Part shown: one piece after another, positions 1-8,075 of the stretch
Layout of the letters: every line of letters begins with the position of its first letter
How positions within the stretch are numbered: position 1 is the first letter of the stretch
From: an uncultured Clostridia bacterium
GTDB lineage: Bacteria > Bacillota > Clostridia > Christensenellales > Aristaeellaceae
Direction of reading: 5' to 3'
NCBI GenBank assembly: GCA_937906775.1
Contig: CALCUD010000082.1
Location: 1-18,942 of the forward strand
Length of the DNA: 18,942 nt
Notes under the pieces: model-generated
The model's input: only the letters and a program-made list of their open reading frames with translations
What the model was told of the DNA's origin: nothing
Database searches by the model: none
Position numbers and translations under genes: made by a program

Positions 1-76
1 GTCGGGGTGAAGGGATTCGAACCCCCGGCCCCATGCTCCCAAAGCACGTGCGCTAGCCAGACTGCGCTACACCCCG
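1..76 (-). tRNA. tRNA-Pro (anticodon UGG)
   Basis: The reverse strand folds as a complete cloverleaf. The 7-bp acceptor stem is CGGGGTG/CACCCCG, the D stem is GCGC/GCGC, the anticodon loop is TTTGGGA with anticodon TGG, and the T loop is TTCGAAT. The terminal C1 pair and the TGG anticodon are typical of bacterial proline tRNA. The discriminator A is at position 2 and position 1 would be the first C of a gene-encoded CCA, so the 3' end runs just past the window edge. A strong promoter lies about 40 bases upstream. Confidence 0.97.
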
Positions 77-116
77 GTGCTTCCTTCCCACGGTCAATCC
101 CGCAGGCGACTCGTTT

Positions 117-145
117 AATATACACGAACAAAACGTGTTTGTCAA
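117..145 (-). promoter_or_regulatory. sigma-A type promoter of tRNA-Pro
   Basis: On the minus strand there is a perfect -35 TTGACA (140-145), a 17-base spacer and a -10 TATATT (117-122, 5 of 6). Transcription would start near 110, giving a leader of roughly 34 bases before the mature tRNA 5' end at 76. This is the strongest promoter in the window, as expected for a stable RNA gene. Confidence 0.85.
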
Positions 146-161
146 TCACTTTTTTTCTGTT

Positions 162-199
162 CCTGAAAAAAAGAATCGGAAGGGAGATGCCCCCTTCCG
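162..199 (-). terminator. intrinsic terminator of the DUF368 gene
   Basis: On the minus strand, an 8-bp perfect stem CGGAAGGG/CCCTTCCG (177-184 with 192-199) with a 7-base loop is followed by ATTC and a run of seven T (165-171). It sits 8 bases past the stop codon of the DUF368 gene and separates that unit from the tRNA-Pro promoter. Confidence 0.85.
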
Positions 200-206
200 T
201 CAGGCC

Positions 207-1079
207 TTATTCTTTCGCAGGTTCCGGCTCTCCGCCGAGCTTCATAGCCACGAACACGCCCAGCGCGAGCGTCACGACGGACGCGATCAGGATCCAGACG
301 CTGAAGCCCTCGTAAATGGATGTATCCATCAGGATGACCACGGGAGAAGCAACAACCATGCCCAGGATCGCGCAATAGGTCCGGCCCTTCCATTTTCTCA
401 TCAGAATCTCGATCAGCTTCGCGATCGCGAAAATGCCGAAAACAATTCCCAGCGCGAACGGAAGCAGAATACCGATGTTCTGACCGACCGCCGTCCAGTT
501 CCCGGAAGTAACGCCGTGGAGCAGATCCGGCAGCGCGCCGGTCACGATCGGCTCATAGTACCCAAGCGTCTTGAGCATCATACTTCCGGAAACGCCGGGA
601 ATCACCATAGTCGCCGAGGCAATCGTCCCGAGAACGAAAAGCTTCAGCACTTCCAGTACGCTCAGCCGGATCGTGGTGGCATTTTCTTTTTCGATCACCT
701 TCAGTACAACGACCAGGGCAAAGAAAAGCAGGAAAATGAGGACTCCCTGCCAGCCGATCTTCTCCCCCTTCATTTCCTTCAGGATGAAAGGAAGGCTCCC
801 CAGGATCAATCCGATAAACAGCGCGTTGGTCGGCAGCGGGAAACGCGCGAAGGCAACCTTCAGACCGATGGCGCCCAAAGCGATAGCCAGGACCATACCG
901 ATCAGGTAAGGCAGCAGGATCCGGATGCATTCTTTGAATTTCTTGCAAAGGTGGTTGATGCTCCAGATCAGTTTATCGTAAATTCCCATGGAAACCATCA
1001 TGGTGCCGCCGGAAACGCCGGGAATGACATTGGCCAGGCCGATCACCATGCCGCGTAGTACGTCAATGATCCATTTCAT
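207..1079 (-). CDS. DUF368 family membrane protein (PopT-type polyprenyl-phosphate transporter)
   Basis: This is a 290-residue, very hydrophobic protein with the DUF368 hallmark PGVSGG at residues 20-25 and a second copy, PGVSGS, at 161-166. The two copies indicate an internally duplicated fold with two re-entrant motifs. DUF368 (PopT) proteins have been implicated in returning undecaprenyl phosphate across the membrane for cell-envelope synthesis; applying that role here is inference. The ATG start has GGAGG nine bases upstream. Its ATG overlaps the stop of the upstream zinc-ribbon gene (ATGA), so the two are probably translationally coupled. An intrinsic terminator follows directly. Confidence 0.88.
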   Translation of the reverse strand: MKWIIDVLRGMVIGLANVIPGVSGGTMMVSMGIYDKLIWSINHLCKKFKECIRILLPYLIGMVLAIALGAIGLKVAFARFPLPTNALFIGLILGSLPFILKEMKGEKIGWQGVLIFLLFFALVVVLKVIEKENATTIRLSVLEVLKLFVLGTIASATMVIPGVSGSMMLKTLGYYEPIVTGALPDLLHGVTSGNWTAVGQNIGILLPFALGIVFGIFAIAKLIEILMRKWKGRTYCAILGMVVASPVVILMDTSIYEGFSVWILIASVVTLALGVFVAMKLGGEPEPAKE

Positions 1080-1321
1080 CTTTCATATCCTCCGTCTTCG
1101 TCAAACCAGTCGTCATCATCGTTTTTCACAAAAGAGGAAGCCAGTCCCTCCGGAGAAAAACGCGGGTCAAAAGCCAGTTCCCGGATCCGGTCCCGGCTGA
1201 CCACAGTATCCGTTCCGAGGCAGTCATTGCAACGATATCCGCAATCCGGGCATACACAACCCAGATGATCGCTTTCCGCCTGGATCATATAGGTCCCGCA
1301 TTCCTTGCAGCTGCAGCGCAA
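1076..1321 (-). CDS. small zinc-ribbon protein, function unknown
   Basis: This is a small acidic protein (81 residues from a TTG start) with paired cysteines: CSCKEC near the N-terminus, then CVCPDC and CNDC. This looks like one or two zinc-ribbon knuckles. The C-terminus is Asp-rich (DDDDWFDEDGG). I prefer the TTG at 1319-1321, which has AAGGGGG ten bases upstream. An in-frame ATG at 1343-1345 lies only a few bases from the predicted transcription start and lacks a ribosome-binding site. The stop codon overlaps the start of the DUF368 gene (ATGA). I do not recognise a named family. A zinc-binding accessory or regulator for the membrane protein is possible, but that rests only on the coupling. 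Confidence 0.75.
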   Translation of the reverse strand: MRCSCKECGTYMIQAESDHLGCVCPDCGYRCNDCLGTDTVVSRDRIRELAFDPRFSPEGLASSFVKNDDDDWFDEDGGYER

Positions 1322-1355
1322 TGTCCTTCCGCCCCCTTCCGACATATTGCTAGTT

Positions 1356-1384
1356 ATTATACACTCTGTAAGCCGAAAACACAA
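1356..1384 (-). promoter_or_regulatory. promoter of the zinc-ribbon/DUF368 unit
   Basis: On the minus strand there is a -10 TATAAT (1356-1361, perfect), a 17-base spacer and a -35 TTGTGT (1379-1384, 3 of 6). The predicted start is near 1349, only about four bases before the in-frame ATG at 1345. This argues that translation starts at the downstream TTG. The -35 box directly abuts the T-tract of the hpf terminator. Confidence 0.6.
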
Positions 1385-1416
1385 CAAAAATCCCCTCTCC
1401 GGCAATCGGAGAGGGG
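1385..1416 (-). terminator. intrinsic terminator of hpf
   Basis: A perfect 10-bp inverted repeat, CCCCTCTCCG with CGGAGAGGGG (1392-1401 and 1407-1416), has a 5-base loop. On the minus strand it is followed by ATTTTTGTTG. It lies 48 bases past the hpf stop and immediately before the promoter of the next unit. Confidence 0.9.
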
Positions 1417-1464
1417 GCGCGGATCAGATCGCCTGTCCGCGCGGAAACATCAAAAGGGAGCGTC

Positions 1465-2004
1465 TCAGGCTTCCGGTTCCAGCAATCCCAGATTTCCGTC
1501 CTTTCTCAGATACAGAACGTTGGTCTGGTCGGTATCCGCGTTCACGAAAGCAAAGAAACTGTGACCCAGCAGTTCCATTTCGATCACGGCGTCTTCCACG
1601 CTCATGGGACGAACCGGGAAAGTCTTCTTACGGACGATCTTGCGTTCTTCCTCGTCCGTAGCCTCTTCCTCAATATATTCCGGAACCTCGTTGAACGCCT
1701 CGTCTCTCAGTTTCTTGCCCAGCTTCGTCCGGTGTTTGAAGATCTGGCGTTCCATCTTGGCCAGCGCCTGGTCGATCGCCAGAAAGAGATTATCGTCAGC
1801 GGAGGACTCGCTCCGCAGGATCACGTTATTTCCCATGGGAACTGTGATTTCAACGATCCGGCGGTCGTTTTTCTCCTTCCGCATCCGGATCTGCATTTCG
1901 GTATCCGGGTACAGATAACGTCCCATGGTCTCGGTTTTCTTTTCAATTCTCTTGGTAATGGCGGGTGTCACCGCCATGTTGCGCGCGTTAATAGTCAGTT
2001 TCAT
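1465..2004 (-). CDS. hpf: ribosome hibernation-promoting factor, long form
   Basis: This 179-residue protein matches the long HPF architecture. An N-terminal YfiA/HPF domain (about 1-100, starting MKLTINARNM, with a basic segment RMRKEKNDRR) is joined by an acidic linker (EYIEEEATDEEE) to the C-terminal dimerisation domain (about 125-179, with PMSVEDAVIEMELLGHSFFAF). In Firmicutes the N-terminal domain occupies the mRNA/tRNA channel of idle 70S ribosomes. The C-terminal domain pairs two ribosomes into 100S dimers during stasis. The ATG start has AAAGGAGA upstream with an 11-base gap. It appears monocistronic, divergent from metF-metH, and ends in its own strong terminator. A TATCAT -10-like box lies about 30 bases upstream (2035-2040) but has no convincing -35. 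Confidence 0.97.
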   Translation of the reverse strand: MKLTINARNMAVTPAITKRIEKKTETMGRYLYPDTEMQIRMRKEKNDRRIVEITVPMGNNVILRSESSADDNLFLAIDQALAKMERQIFKHRTKLGKKLRDEAFNEVPEYIEEEATDEEERKIVRKKTFPVRPMSVEDAVIEMELLGHSFFAFVNADTDQTNVLYLRKDGNLGLLEPEA

Positions 2005-2233
2005 GGATCGGTCGGTCTCCTTTCAATGTGTGAATGATACCAGAAAAACTCACGGTGAACCGGCTTCATGACCGGAAACCCCGCGAAATCATGTGTGCCA
2101 TGGGCACCACACCCTTCCGTTGTCTTTCTGATAATTCATTTTCGACAGATTGCTGACGTTCTCCTGCTGCTTTTAGCATTTTTTTATTTCTTTTCAACCA
2201 GTTTTCACAAACCTGACAAAAACCGTTGCCCTC

Positions 2234-2262
2234 TTGATTTCTCCGGAGCGTTGTTGCACAAT
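2234..2262 (+). promoter_or_regulatory. possible promoter of metF-metH
   Basis: There is a -35 TTGATT (2234-2239, 4 of 6), a 17-base spacer and a -10 CACAAT (2257-2262, 4 of 6). It lies just upstream of the metF ribosome-binding site, giving a leader of roughly 15 bases. The rest of the hpf-metF gap (2005-2233) holds a small GTGCC/GGCAC hairpin (2095-2107) and a T-rich tract near 2177. I could find no SAM riboswitch or T-box core in it. Confidence 0.35.
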
Positions 2263-2283
2263 ACCTTCCAAGGGGGAATGACC

Positions 2284-3159
2284 GTGAAACTGACAGAACT
2301 TTTCTCAAACAACAGACTCAATCTGAGCTTTGAAGTTTTTCCGCCCAAAACCTCCACCGCTTTTGACAGTGTCCGCGCCGCGACGGAAGCGATCGCCGCG
2401 CTGCATCCCGCCTTTCTCTCCGTCACATACGGCGCTGGCGGCGGAACGAGCGAATATACGCTCCGCATCGCCGAGAATATACTGAAAACACAGCATGTTC
2501 CGACGCTCGCGCACCTGACCTGCGTTTCTTCCACAAAGGAAACCGTACAGGAGCGGATCGCCGCGATGCGTCAGGCCGGTATCGAAAATGTCATGGCTCT
2601 CCGCGGCGATCTGACGCCCGAAATGGCCGGGAAAGACAGATCCTGCTGGGATTATCACTACGCGATCGAACTGGTCCGCGATCTGAAGGAAAGCGGCGCG
2701 GATTTCTGTATCGGCGGCGCGTGTTATCCGGAAATCCATCCGGAAAGCGCCGATTCCGTAGAGGATATCCGTCATCTGAAAGAAAAAGTGGACGCCGGCT
2801 GCGAATTTCTGACGACCCAGATGTTCTTTGACAACAATCTGCTGTACCGCTACCTGTACCGGATCCGGGAGGCGGGGATCACGGTCCCGGTCATTCCCGG
2901 AATCATGCCGATCACCAGTGCCACACAGGTCGACCGGGCGATCCGGCTCAGCGGCAGCTTCATGCCGACCCGCTTCCGCTCTCTGGTGGATCACTTCGGT
3001 TCCGACCCCGCCGCGATGAAACAGGCCGGCATCATCTACGCAGCCGACCAGATCATCGATCTTTATGCCAACGGTGTCCGTAATGTCCATGTCTATACCA
3101 TGAACAAGCCCGATGTGGCCGCGAGCCTGATGAATCTGCTGTCGGAGATACTGAAATGA
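2284..3159 (+). CDS. metF: methylenetetrahydrofolate reductase
   Basis: This 291-residue protein is the size of bacterial MetF. It reduces 5,10-methylene-THF to 5-methyl-THF with FAD, supplying the methyl group for methionine synthase. It carries the N-terminal SFEVFPPK motif, whose Glu17 matches the family's catalytic glutamate, and TYGAGG, HLTC and ALRGDLTP, all conserved in the TIM-barrel fold. I chose the GTG at 2284 because AAGGGGG (2270-2276) is seven bases upstream. An ATG at 2278 in the same frame is only one base from that site. The protein from GTG also aligns with the usual family N-terminus. The stop overlaps the metH start (ATGA), indicating coupled translation. Confidence 0.95.
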   Translation: MKLTELFSNNRLNLSFEVFPPKTSTAFDSVRAATEAIAALHPAFLSVTYGAGGGTSEYTLRIAENILKTQHVPTLAHLTCVSSTKETVQERIAAMRQAGIENVMALRGDLTPEMAGKDRSCWDYHYAIELVRDLKESGADFCIGGACYPEIHPESADSVEDIRHLKEKVDAGCEFLTTQMFFDNNLLYRYLYRIREAGITVPVIPGIMPITSATQVDRAIRLSGSFMPTRFRSLVDHFGSDPAAMKQAGIIYAADQIIDLYANGVRNVHVYTMNKPDVAASLMNLLSEILK

Positions 3160-5531
3160 AAATACTGGATTATTTAATGGATCATTTTCTCATTCTGGAC
3201 GGCGGCACGGGAACCGTGCTGCAGGCTGCCGGTCTGCAAAGCGGCGAGCGGCCGGAAACCTGGAATCTGACCCATCCGGACCGGATCACCGGTCTCTGCG
3301 CCGCGTATTATGCCGCCGGATCCAATGTGGTCTCCACCAACACATTCGGGGTGAATCTGTTCACCTATTCCGAATCCGAAGCCGCCGCGATCATAGAAGC
3401 CGCCGTTTCCTGCGTAAAAACCGCGCGGGACGCCTGTACGGATCACCCGGCTTTCGTCGCCTTCGATCTGGGCCCCACCGGAAGGCTGCCCGAGCCCTTC
3501 GGCGATGTTCCTTTCGAAAAAATGGTTGAGAATTATGCCTTCCTGACGCGGGCCGCGGTCCGTCATGGCGTGGACCTGATCCTGATTGAGACCATGAACG
3601 ACGCGAGGGAAACGAGAGCCGCGCTGATCGCCGCAAAGGAAAACAGCGATCTTCCCGTTTTTGTCTCCAACGCCTACAGCAAAAACGATCGTCTCATGAG
3701 CGGCGGATCCCCCGCGGCCATGGCGCTGATGCTGGAAGGCCTTGGAGCCGACGCGGTCGGCGTCAACTGCTCCATGGGTCCGGAAGGATTGGCGCCTGTG
3801 GTGCGGGAATATCTGGGCGCCGCTTCTGTTCCCGTCCTGATGAAGGCGAATGCCGGCCTTCCCCGTGTCGAAAACGGACATACGGTTTTTGACATCGGTC
3901 CGGAACAGTTCGCGGACGCAGAAGCCGCGCTCGCCGCGGAAGGCGTCCGGATCCTGGGCGGCTGCTGCGGCACGACTCCGGAACATATCCGCGCCCTGTG
4001 CGGCAGACTCGCGGAGATGACTCCCCTGCCTCTCCGTACGCGTACGGAAACGCTCGTTTCCTCATCCTCCCGCGTCGTATCTTTCTCCGACCGTCCCCTG
4101 CTCATCGGCGAGCGCATCAACCCGACGGGGAAAAAGCGCCTGAAACAGGCGCTGCTGGAGGGCGATACAGCCTATGTGCTGGAGCAGGCTGCCCTGCAGG
4201 AGGAAAAAGGCGTTCACCTGCTGGATGTCAACACAGGTCTGCCGGGGTTGGACGAAGGCGCGACGCTTTCCGCCGTTGTACGGGAACTGCAGGCGGTAAC
4301 GGAGCTTCCCCTCCAACTGGATTCCTCCGATCCCGCCGCCATGGAAAAAGCGCTCCGGGTTTATTGCGGACGCGCGCTGATCAATTCCGTCAACGGCAAA
4401 CAGGAAAGTATGGACGCGATCTTCCCGCTGGTCAGAAAATACGGCGGTACGGTCATCGCGCTGACATTGGACGAGTCCGGTATTCCCGAAACTTCCGACG
4501 GACGGATCGCCATAGCGAAAAAGATCGTGACGGAAGCCGCGAAATACGGGATCCCGCCCCGCGATCTGGTTTTTGATCCTCTCGCGATGGCCGTATCCGC
4601 GGCGCCGGACGCCGCGACCGTCACACTGGAAACATTGGAGAGAATCCGGAAGGAACTGGGCTGCCATACCAGTCTTGGCATCAGCAACGTCAGTTTCGGC
4701 CTTCCCGCCCGTGACGCCGTCAATGCCGCGTTCTTTTCTTCCGCCATGGAGCGCGGTCTGTCCGCGGCCATCATGAACCCCTTCTCCGACGCCGTCATGA
4801 ATGCCTGGCGCGCTTACCGCCTGCTTCATGCCATGGACGCGAACTGTGCCGATTGGACAGCGCATGCTTCCGCTGTTTCCTCTCCTGCTCCGGCAGTCGC
4901 GTCGGAGCCGACGCTCCGGCGAGCTGTCGTCCGCGGTTTCCGGCAGCAGGCCGCCGATCTGACCGAGTCCCTTCTGGCGTCCTCTGTCGACCCGATGACT
5001 GTCATCCAGGAAGAGATCATCCCGGCGCTCAACGAGGTCGGAGAAGGCTTTGAAAAACAGACGGTCTTCCTTCCCCAGCTGCTGATGAGCGCAGAAGCGG
5101 CTTCAGCCGCATTCGGCGTAGTCCGGAATGCCTCAGCCGGTTCCTCCGGCGCGCACGCCCACGCCGGCAAGGTGGTTCTGGCAACGGTGAAGGGTGATGT
5201 CCATGATATCGGAAAGAATATCGTCCGGCTGTTGCTCGAAAACTACGGTTTTGAGGTGCTGGATCTTGGGAAAGATGTCGCGCCTGAAACCGTACTGGAA
5301 GCCGCAAAAAGTGAAAACGTCCGCCTGGTAGGGCTCAGCGCCCTGATGACGACGACCGTTCCCGCCATGGAAGATACCGTCCGCCTGCTGCACCGGCAGC
5401 TTCCGGAGGTCCGGGTGGTGGTCGGTGGAGCCGTTCTCACAGCGGATTACGCGAAAACCATCGGCGCTGATTTTTACGCCGCGGACGCGATGGAAACCGT
5501 CCGGATCGCAGAATCGGTATACACGGAATGA
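3156..5531 (+). CDS. metH: cobalamin-dependent methionine synthase, short form without the reactivation domain
   Basis: This 791-residue protein transfers a methyl group from 5-methyl-THF via cobalamin to homocysteine. Domains in order are as follows. The homocysteine-binding barrel (about 1-290) has zinc cysteines at 205 (VNCSMGP) and 270-271 (GGCCGTTPEH). The pterin-binding barrel starts near 315 (LIGERINPTG, then DVNTG, QLDSSD and INSVNG). A helical cap spans about 590-655. The B12-binding Rossmann domain (about 670-791) carries DVHDIGKN with the cobalt-ligand His683 and a VVVGGAVL loop. It ends there, so the roughly 330-residue AdoMet-binding reactivation domain of E. coli MetH (about 1200 residues) is absent. 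This is common in anaerobes, where a separate protein may do the job. It is translationally coupled to metF. Confidence 0.95.
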   Translation: MKILDYLMDHFLILDGGTGTVLQAAGLQSGERPETWNLTHPDRITGLCAAYYAAGSNVVSTNTFGVNLFTYSESEAAAIIEAAVSCVKTARDACTDHPAFVAFDLGPTGRLPEPFGDVPFEKMVENYAFLTRAAVRHGVDLILIETMNDARETRAALIAAKENSDLPVFVSNAYSKNDRLMSGGSPAAMALMLEGLGADAVGVNCSMGPEGLAPVVREYLGAASVPVLMKANAGLPRVENGHTVFDIGPEQFADAEAALAAEGVRILGGCCGTTPEHIRALCGRLAEMTPLPLRTRTETLVSSSSRVVSFSDRPLLIGERINPTGKKRLKQALLEGDTAYVLEQAALQEEKGVHLLDVNTGLPGLDEGATLSAVVRELQAVTELPLQLDSSDPAAMEKALRVYCGRALINSVNGKQESMDAIFPLVRKYGGTVIALTLDESGIPETSDGRIAIAKKIVTEAAKYGIPPRDLVFDPLAMAVSAAPDAATVTLETLERIRKELGCHTSLGISNVSFGLPARDAVNAAFFSSAMERGLSAAIMNPFSDAVMNAWRAYRLLHAMDANCADWTAHASAVSSPAPAVASEPTLRRAVVRGFRQQAADLTESLLASSVDPMTVIQEEIIPALNEVGEGFEKQTVFLPQLLMSAEAASAAFGVVRNASAGSSGAHAHAGKVVLATVKGDVHDIGKNIVRLLLENYGFEVLDLGKDVAPETVLEAAKSENVRLVGLSALMTTTVPAMEDTVRLLHRQLPEVRVVVGGAVLTADYAKTIGADFYAADAMETVRIAESVYTE

Positions 5532-5543
5532 TCCCGTTTGCAT

Positions 5544-5582
5544 AAAGAAACCGGAACCCCTGTTCGGGGTTCCGGTTTCTTT
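5544..5582. terminator. bidirectional terminator between metH and the cellobiose phosphorylase gene
   Basis: A perfect 17-bp inverted repeat (5544-5560 with 5566-5582) has the 5-base loop TGTTC. The outer pairs are AAAG/CTTT, giving a T-run on either strand. It lies between two convergent genes, 12 bases past metH and 48 bases past the stop of the opposing gene, so it can serve both. Confidence 0.93.
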
Positions 5583-5630
5583 TCAGTTTCCGTCGTCCTG
5601 AGATCCGTCCGGCTTCTCCGGGATCTGTTC

Positions 5631-8075
5631 TCAGCCCAGCGTCACGGTCACCGCGTGATCCTTTCCGTCCGTGAACACGGGAAGCACGTTGCCCCCGATC
5701 GCTTTTCCGTCGACCGTAACGCTCTTCACTCCGCGGCACACATGATCCGGATTGAGGATCTCCACGTTGTACACAGCTCCGCGGTAACGGCGGGAAATGC
5801 TGTAACGGTCCCAGGTGTGAGGAATGCAGGGATCGATTTTCAGGCCGTCCCAGTCCGGCTTGATACCGAGGATGTAATTGCTGATGACATAGAAGTTCCA
5901 GGCAGCGGTGCCGGTCAGCCAGCTGTTCTTGGCCTGGCCGAAGTTCTTGGCGTCCTTGCCGGCGATCATCTGGCTGTAGACATAGGGCTCCAGCTTGTGC
6001 AAATCGGAGATCTCCTCGCGCCAGGCGGGAGCGATCCGACTGTACAGATCAAAAGCCCGGTCGCCATGACCGACCACGGTTTCCGCCGCGATGATCCAGG
6101 GGTTGTTATGGCAGAAGATGCCGGCGTTTTCTTTGTATCCGCCCGGATAGGAACTGACTTCGCCCAGCTCCAGATGATAATCCTTGTAGGCAGGCTGCAG
6201 CAGGACAATACCGTGTTTGGTCTCCAGATGCTCATGGACACTTTCCAGCGCTTTTTCCGCCATGCCGTTGTCCAGTCCGATCCCGGCCATGACGCAGTAG
6301 CCCTGGGATTCGATAAAGATCTTGCCGTCGTCGCATTCCTTGCTGCCGATCTTACGGCCCATCGCGTCGTAGGCGCGGATGAACCATTCGCCGTCCCAGC
6401 CGTCCTTTTCAATCGCGGCGGTCATGGCCTTGATTTCCTTTTCGAAAGCGTCAGCCTTTTCGTTGTTGCCCAGACGGCGTTCGATCGCGATCAGTTCGGG
6501 ACCGATAGAAACGAACATACCGGCGATCAGGACGCTTTCCGCTACATGCTCATCCGGAGCGTTGGGATTGGAGAAGGTCTGGAAACTTTCGTCCGGAGTG
6601 TCGGAATAGCAGTTCAGATTCAGGCAGTCATTCCAGTCTGCCCGTCCGATCAGCGGCAGGCCGTGCGGGCCTTTGTTATTGACCACATGGCCGAAGCTCG
6701 CCTCCAGATGCTCCAGCAGCGTACCGCAATCTTCGGGGTTGCAGTCGTAGGGAGTAGCCTCGGAAAGGATCCCGAAGTCGCCTGTTTCTTTGATATAGGC
6801 CGCGGTACCCGCGATCAGCCACAGCGGATCGTCGTTAAAGCCGCCGCCGATGTCATTGTTGCCCTTCTTGGTCAGCGGCTGATACTGGTGATAGCATCCG
6901 CCGTCACGGAACTGCGTCGCCGCGATGTCGAGAATGCGCTCCCGCGCGCGTTCCGGGATCTGATGAACAAATCCGAGCAGATCCTGGCTGGAATCGCGGA
7001 AGCCCATGCCGCGTCCGATGCCGCTTTCAAACATGGAAGTGCTGCGGCTCATGTTGAAGGTGACCATGCACTGGTAGGGATTCCAGATGTTGACCATCCG
7101 GCCGAGCTTCTCATCCGACGTATCGAGCACATACGCGCTCAGCAGTTCGTCCCAGTAGGCTTTCAGGGCGTTGAACGCCGCCTCGATCTGTTCGTCAGTG
7201 GTCAGCTTGCTCAGCAGTTCCTTCGCGGGTTTCTTGTTGATCACGCCGCGGCTTTCCCATTTTTCTGCTTCCGGGAGTTCCACATAGCCCAATACGAAAT
7301 TGAATTTTCTGGATTCGCCTTTCTCCAGATGGACCCGGATCTGGTGGGAAGCCATCGGCTGCCATCCGGAGGCGATGGAATTGCTCATTTTTCCCGTCAT
7401 CACGGCCTGAGGATTCTCAAACCCGTTATACATGCCGAGGAAGGATTCCATGTCCGTGTCAAATCCGTCGACCGGAGTATTGACCGCGTAGAAAGAATAG
7501 TGATTGCGGCGTTCACGGTATTCCGTCTTGTGATAAACAACGCCGTTTTCCACCTCGACCTCGCCGGTGGAATAGTTACGCTGGAAATTCAGCATATCGT
7601 CCTGCGCGTTCCACAGGCAGAATTCCACAAAGCTGGTCAGGATAACGTCCTTCGCGCTGTCGCTTTCGTTGGTCAGGGTAACCTGATGAACTTCCGCGTC
7701 AACGCCCATCGGGACAAAGCTCAGCTGGGAGGCTCTGAGTCCGTTCTTCTTGCCGGTAATGACGGTATAACCCATGCCGTGACGGCAGGTATACTCATCC
7801 AGCTCTGTTTTGACGGGCTTCCAGCCGGGATTCCAGATTGTACCGTTGTCATTGATGTAGAAATAACGTCCGCCGTTATCCACGGGCATATTGTTGTAGC
7901 GGTAGCGGGTGATCCGGCGCAGACGGGCGTCCCGGTAGAAGCAGTATCCGCCGGCGGTATTGCTGATAATTCCGAAAAAACGTTCGCATCCAAGATAGTT
8001 GATCCAGGGATAAGGGGTGCGCGGAGTCTCGATAACATACTCGCGGGCTTTGTCGTCAAAATGGCCGTACTTCAT
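5631..8075 (-). CDS. cellobiose phosphorylase (GH94)
   Basis: This 814-residue protein has the length of clostridial cellobiose phosphorylases. It cleaves cellobiose with phosphate to glucose 1-phosphate and glucose, saving ATP when cellulose fragments are used. The N-terminus (PRTPYPWINYLG, then ISNTAGGY, DARLRRITRYRYNN and WNPGWKPVKTELD) is characteristic of this GH94 branch. The catalytic-barrel motif RADWNDCLN contains Asp480 and Asp483, where the family's general acid lies. The absence of a signal peptide fits cytoplasmic action. ATG start with AGGAGG eleven bases upstream. It has its own promoter, with a cre-like operator over the -35 box. No sugar transporter gene is adjacent. Activity on cellobiose rather than a related disaccharide or cellodextrin is inferred from overall similarity. 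Confidence 0.92.
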   Translation of the reverse strand: MKYGHFDDKAREYVIETPRTPYPWINYLGCERFFGIISNTAGGYCFYRDARLRRITRYRYNNMPVDNGGRYFYINDNGTIWNPGWKPVKTELDEYTCRHGMGYTVITGKKNGLRASQLSFVPMGVDAEVHQVTLTNESDSAKDVILTSFVEFCLWNAQDDMLNFQRNYSTGEVEVENGVVYHKTEYRERRNHYSFYAVNTPVDGFDTDMESFLGMYNGFENPQAVMTGKMSNSIASGWQPMASHQIRVHLEKGESRKFNFVLGYVELPEAEKWESRGVINKKPAKELLSKLTTDEQIEAAFNALKAYWDELLSAYVLDTSDEKLGRMVNIWNPYQCMVTFNMSRSTSMFESGIGRGMGFRDSSQDLLGFVHQIPERARERILDIAATQFRDGGCYHQYQPLTKKGNNDIGGGFNDDPLWLIAGTAAYIKETGDFGILSEATPYDCNPEDCGTLLEHLEASFGHVVNNKGPHGLPLIGRADWNDCLNLNCYSDTPDESFQTFSNPNAPDEHVAESVLIAGMFVSIGPELIAIERRLGNNEKADAFEKEIKAMTAAIEKDGWDGEWFIRAYDAMGRKIGSKECDDGKIFIESQGYCVMAGIGLDNGMAEKALESVHEHLETKHGIVLLQPAYKDYHLELGEVSSYPGGYKENAGIFCHNNPWIIAAETVVGHGDRAFDLYSRIAPAWREEISDLHKLEPYVYSQMIAGKDAKNFGQAKNSWLTGTAAWNFYVISNYILGIKPDWDGLKIDPCIPHTWDRYSISRRYRGAVYNVEILNPDHVCRGVKSVTVDGKAIGGNVLPVFTDGKDHAVTVTLG

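Noticed and set aside
2030..2060. TATCAT as the -10 of an hpf promoter, or a SigB-type GGTAT box
   Set aside because: The -10 is reasonable, but no -35 for either sigma type fits the spacing, so it is mentioned only under hpf.
2177..2200. TGCT-AGCA mini-hairpin followed by a T-run upstream of metF, a possible attenuator
   Set aside because: The stem is only 4 bp and AT-containing; too weak to call a terminator.
2005..2283. Possible SAM riboswitch or T-box leader before metF
   Set aside because: I could not find a conserved SAM-I core or a T-box motif by eye, only a 5-bp hairpin at 2095-2107 and T-rich tracts. A covariance search would settle it.
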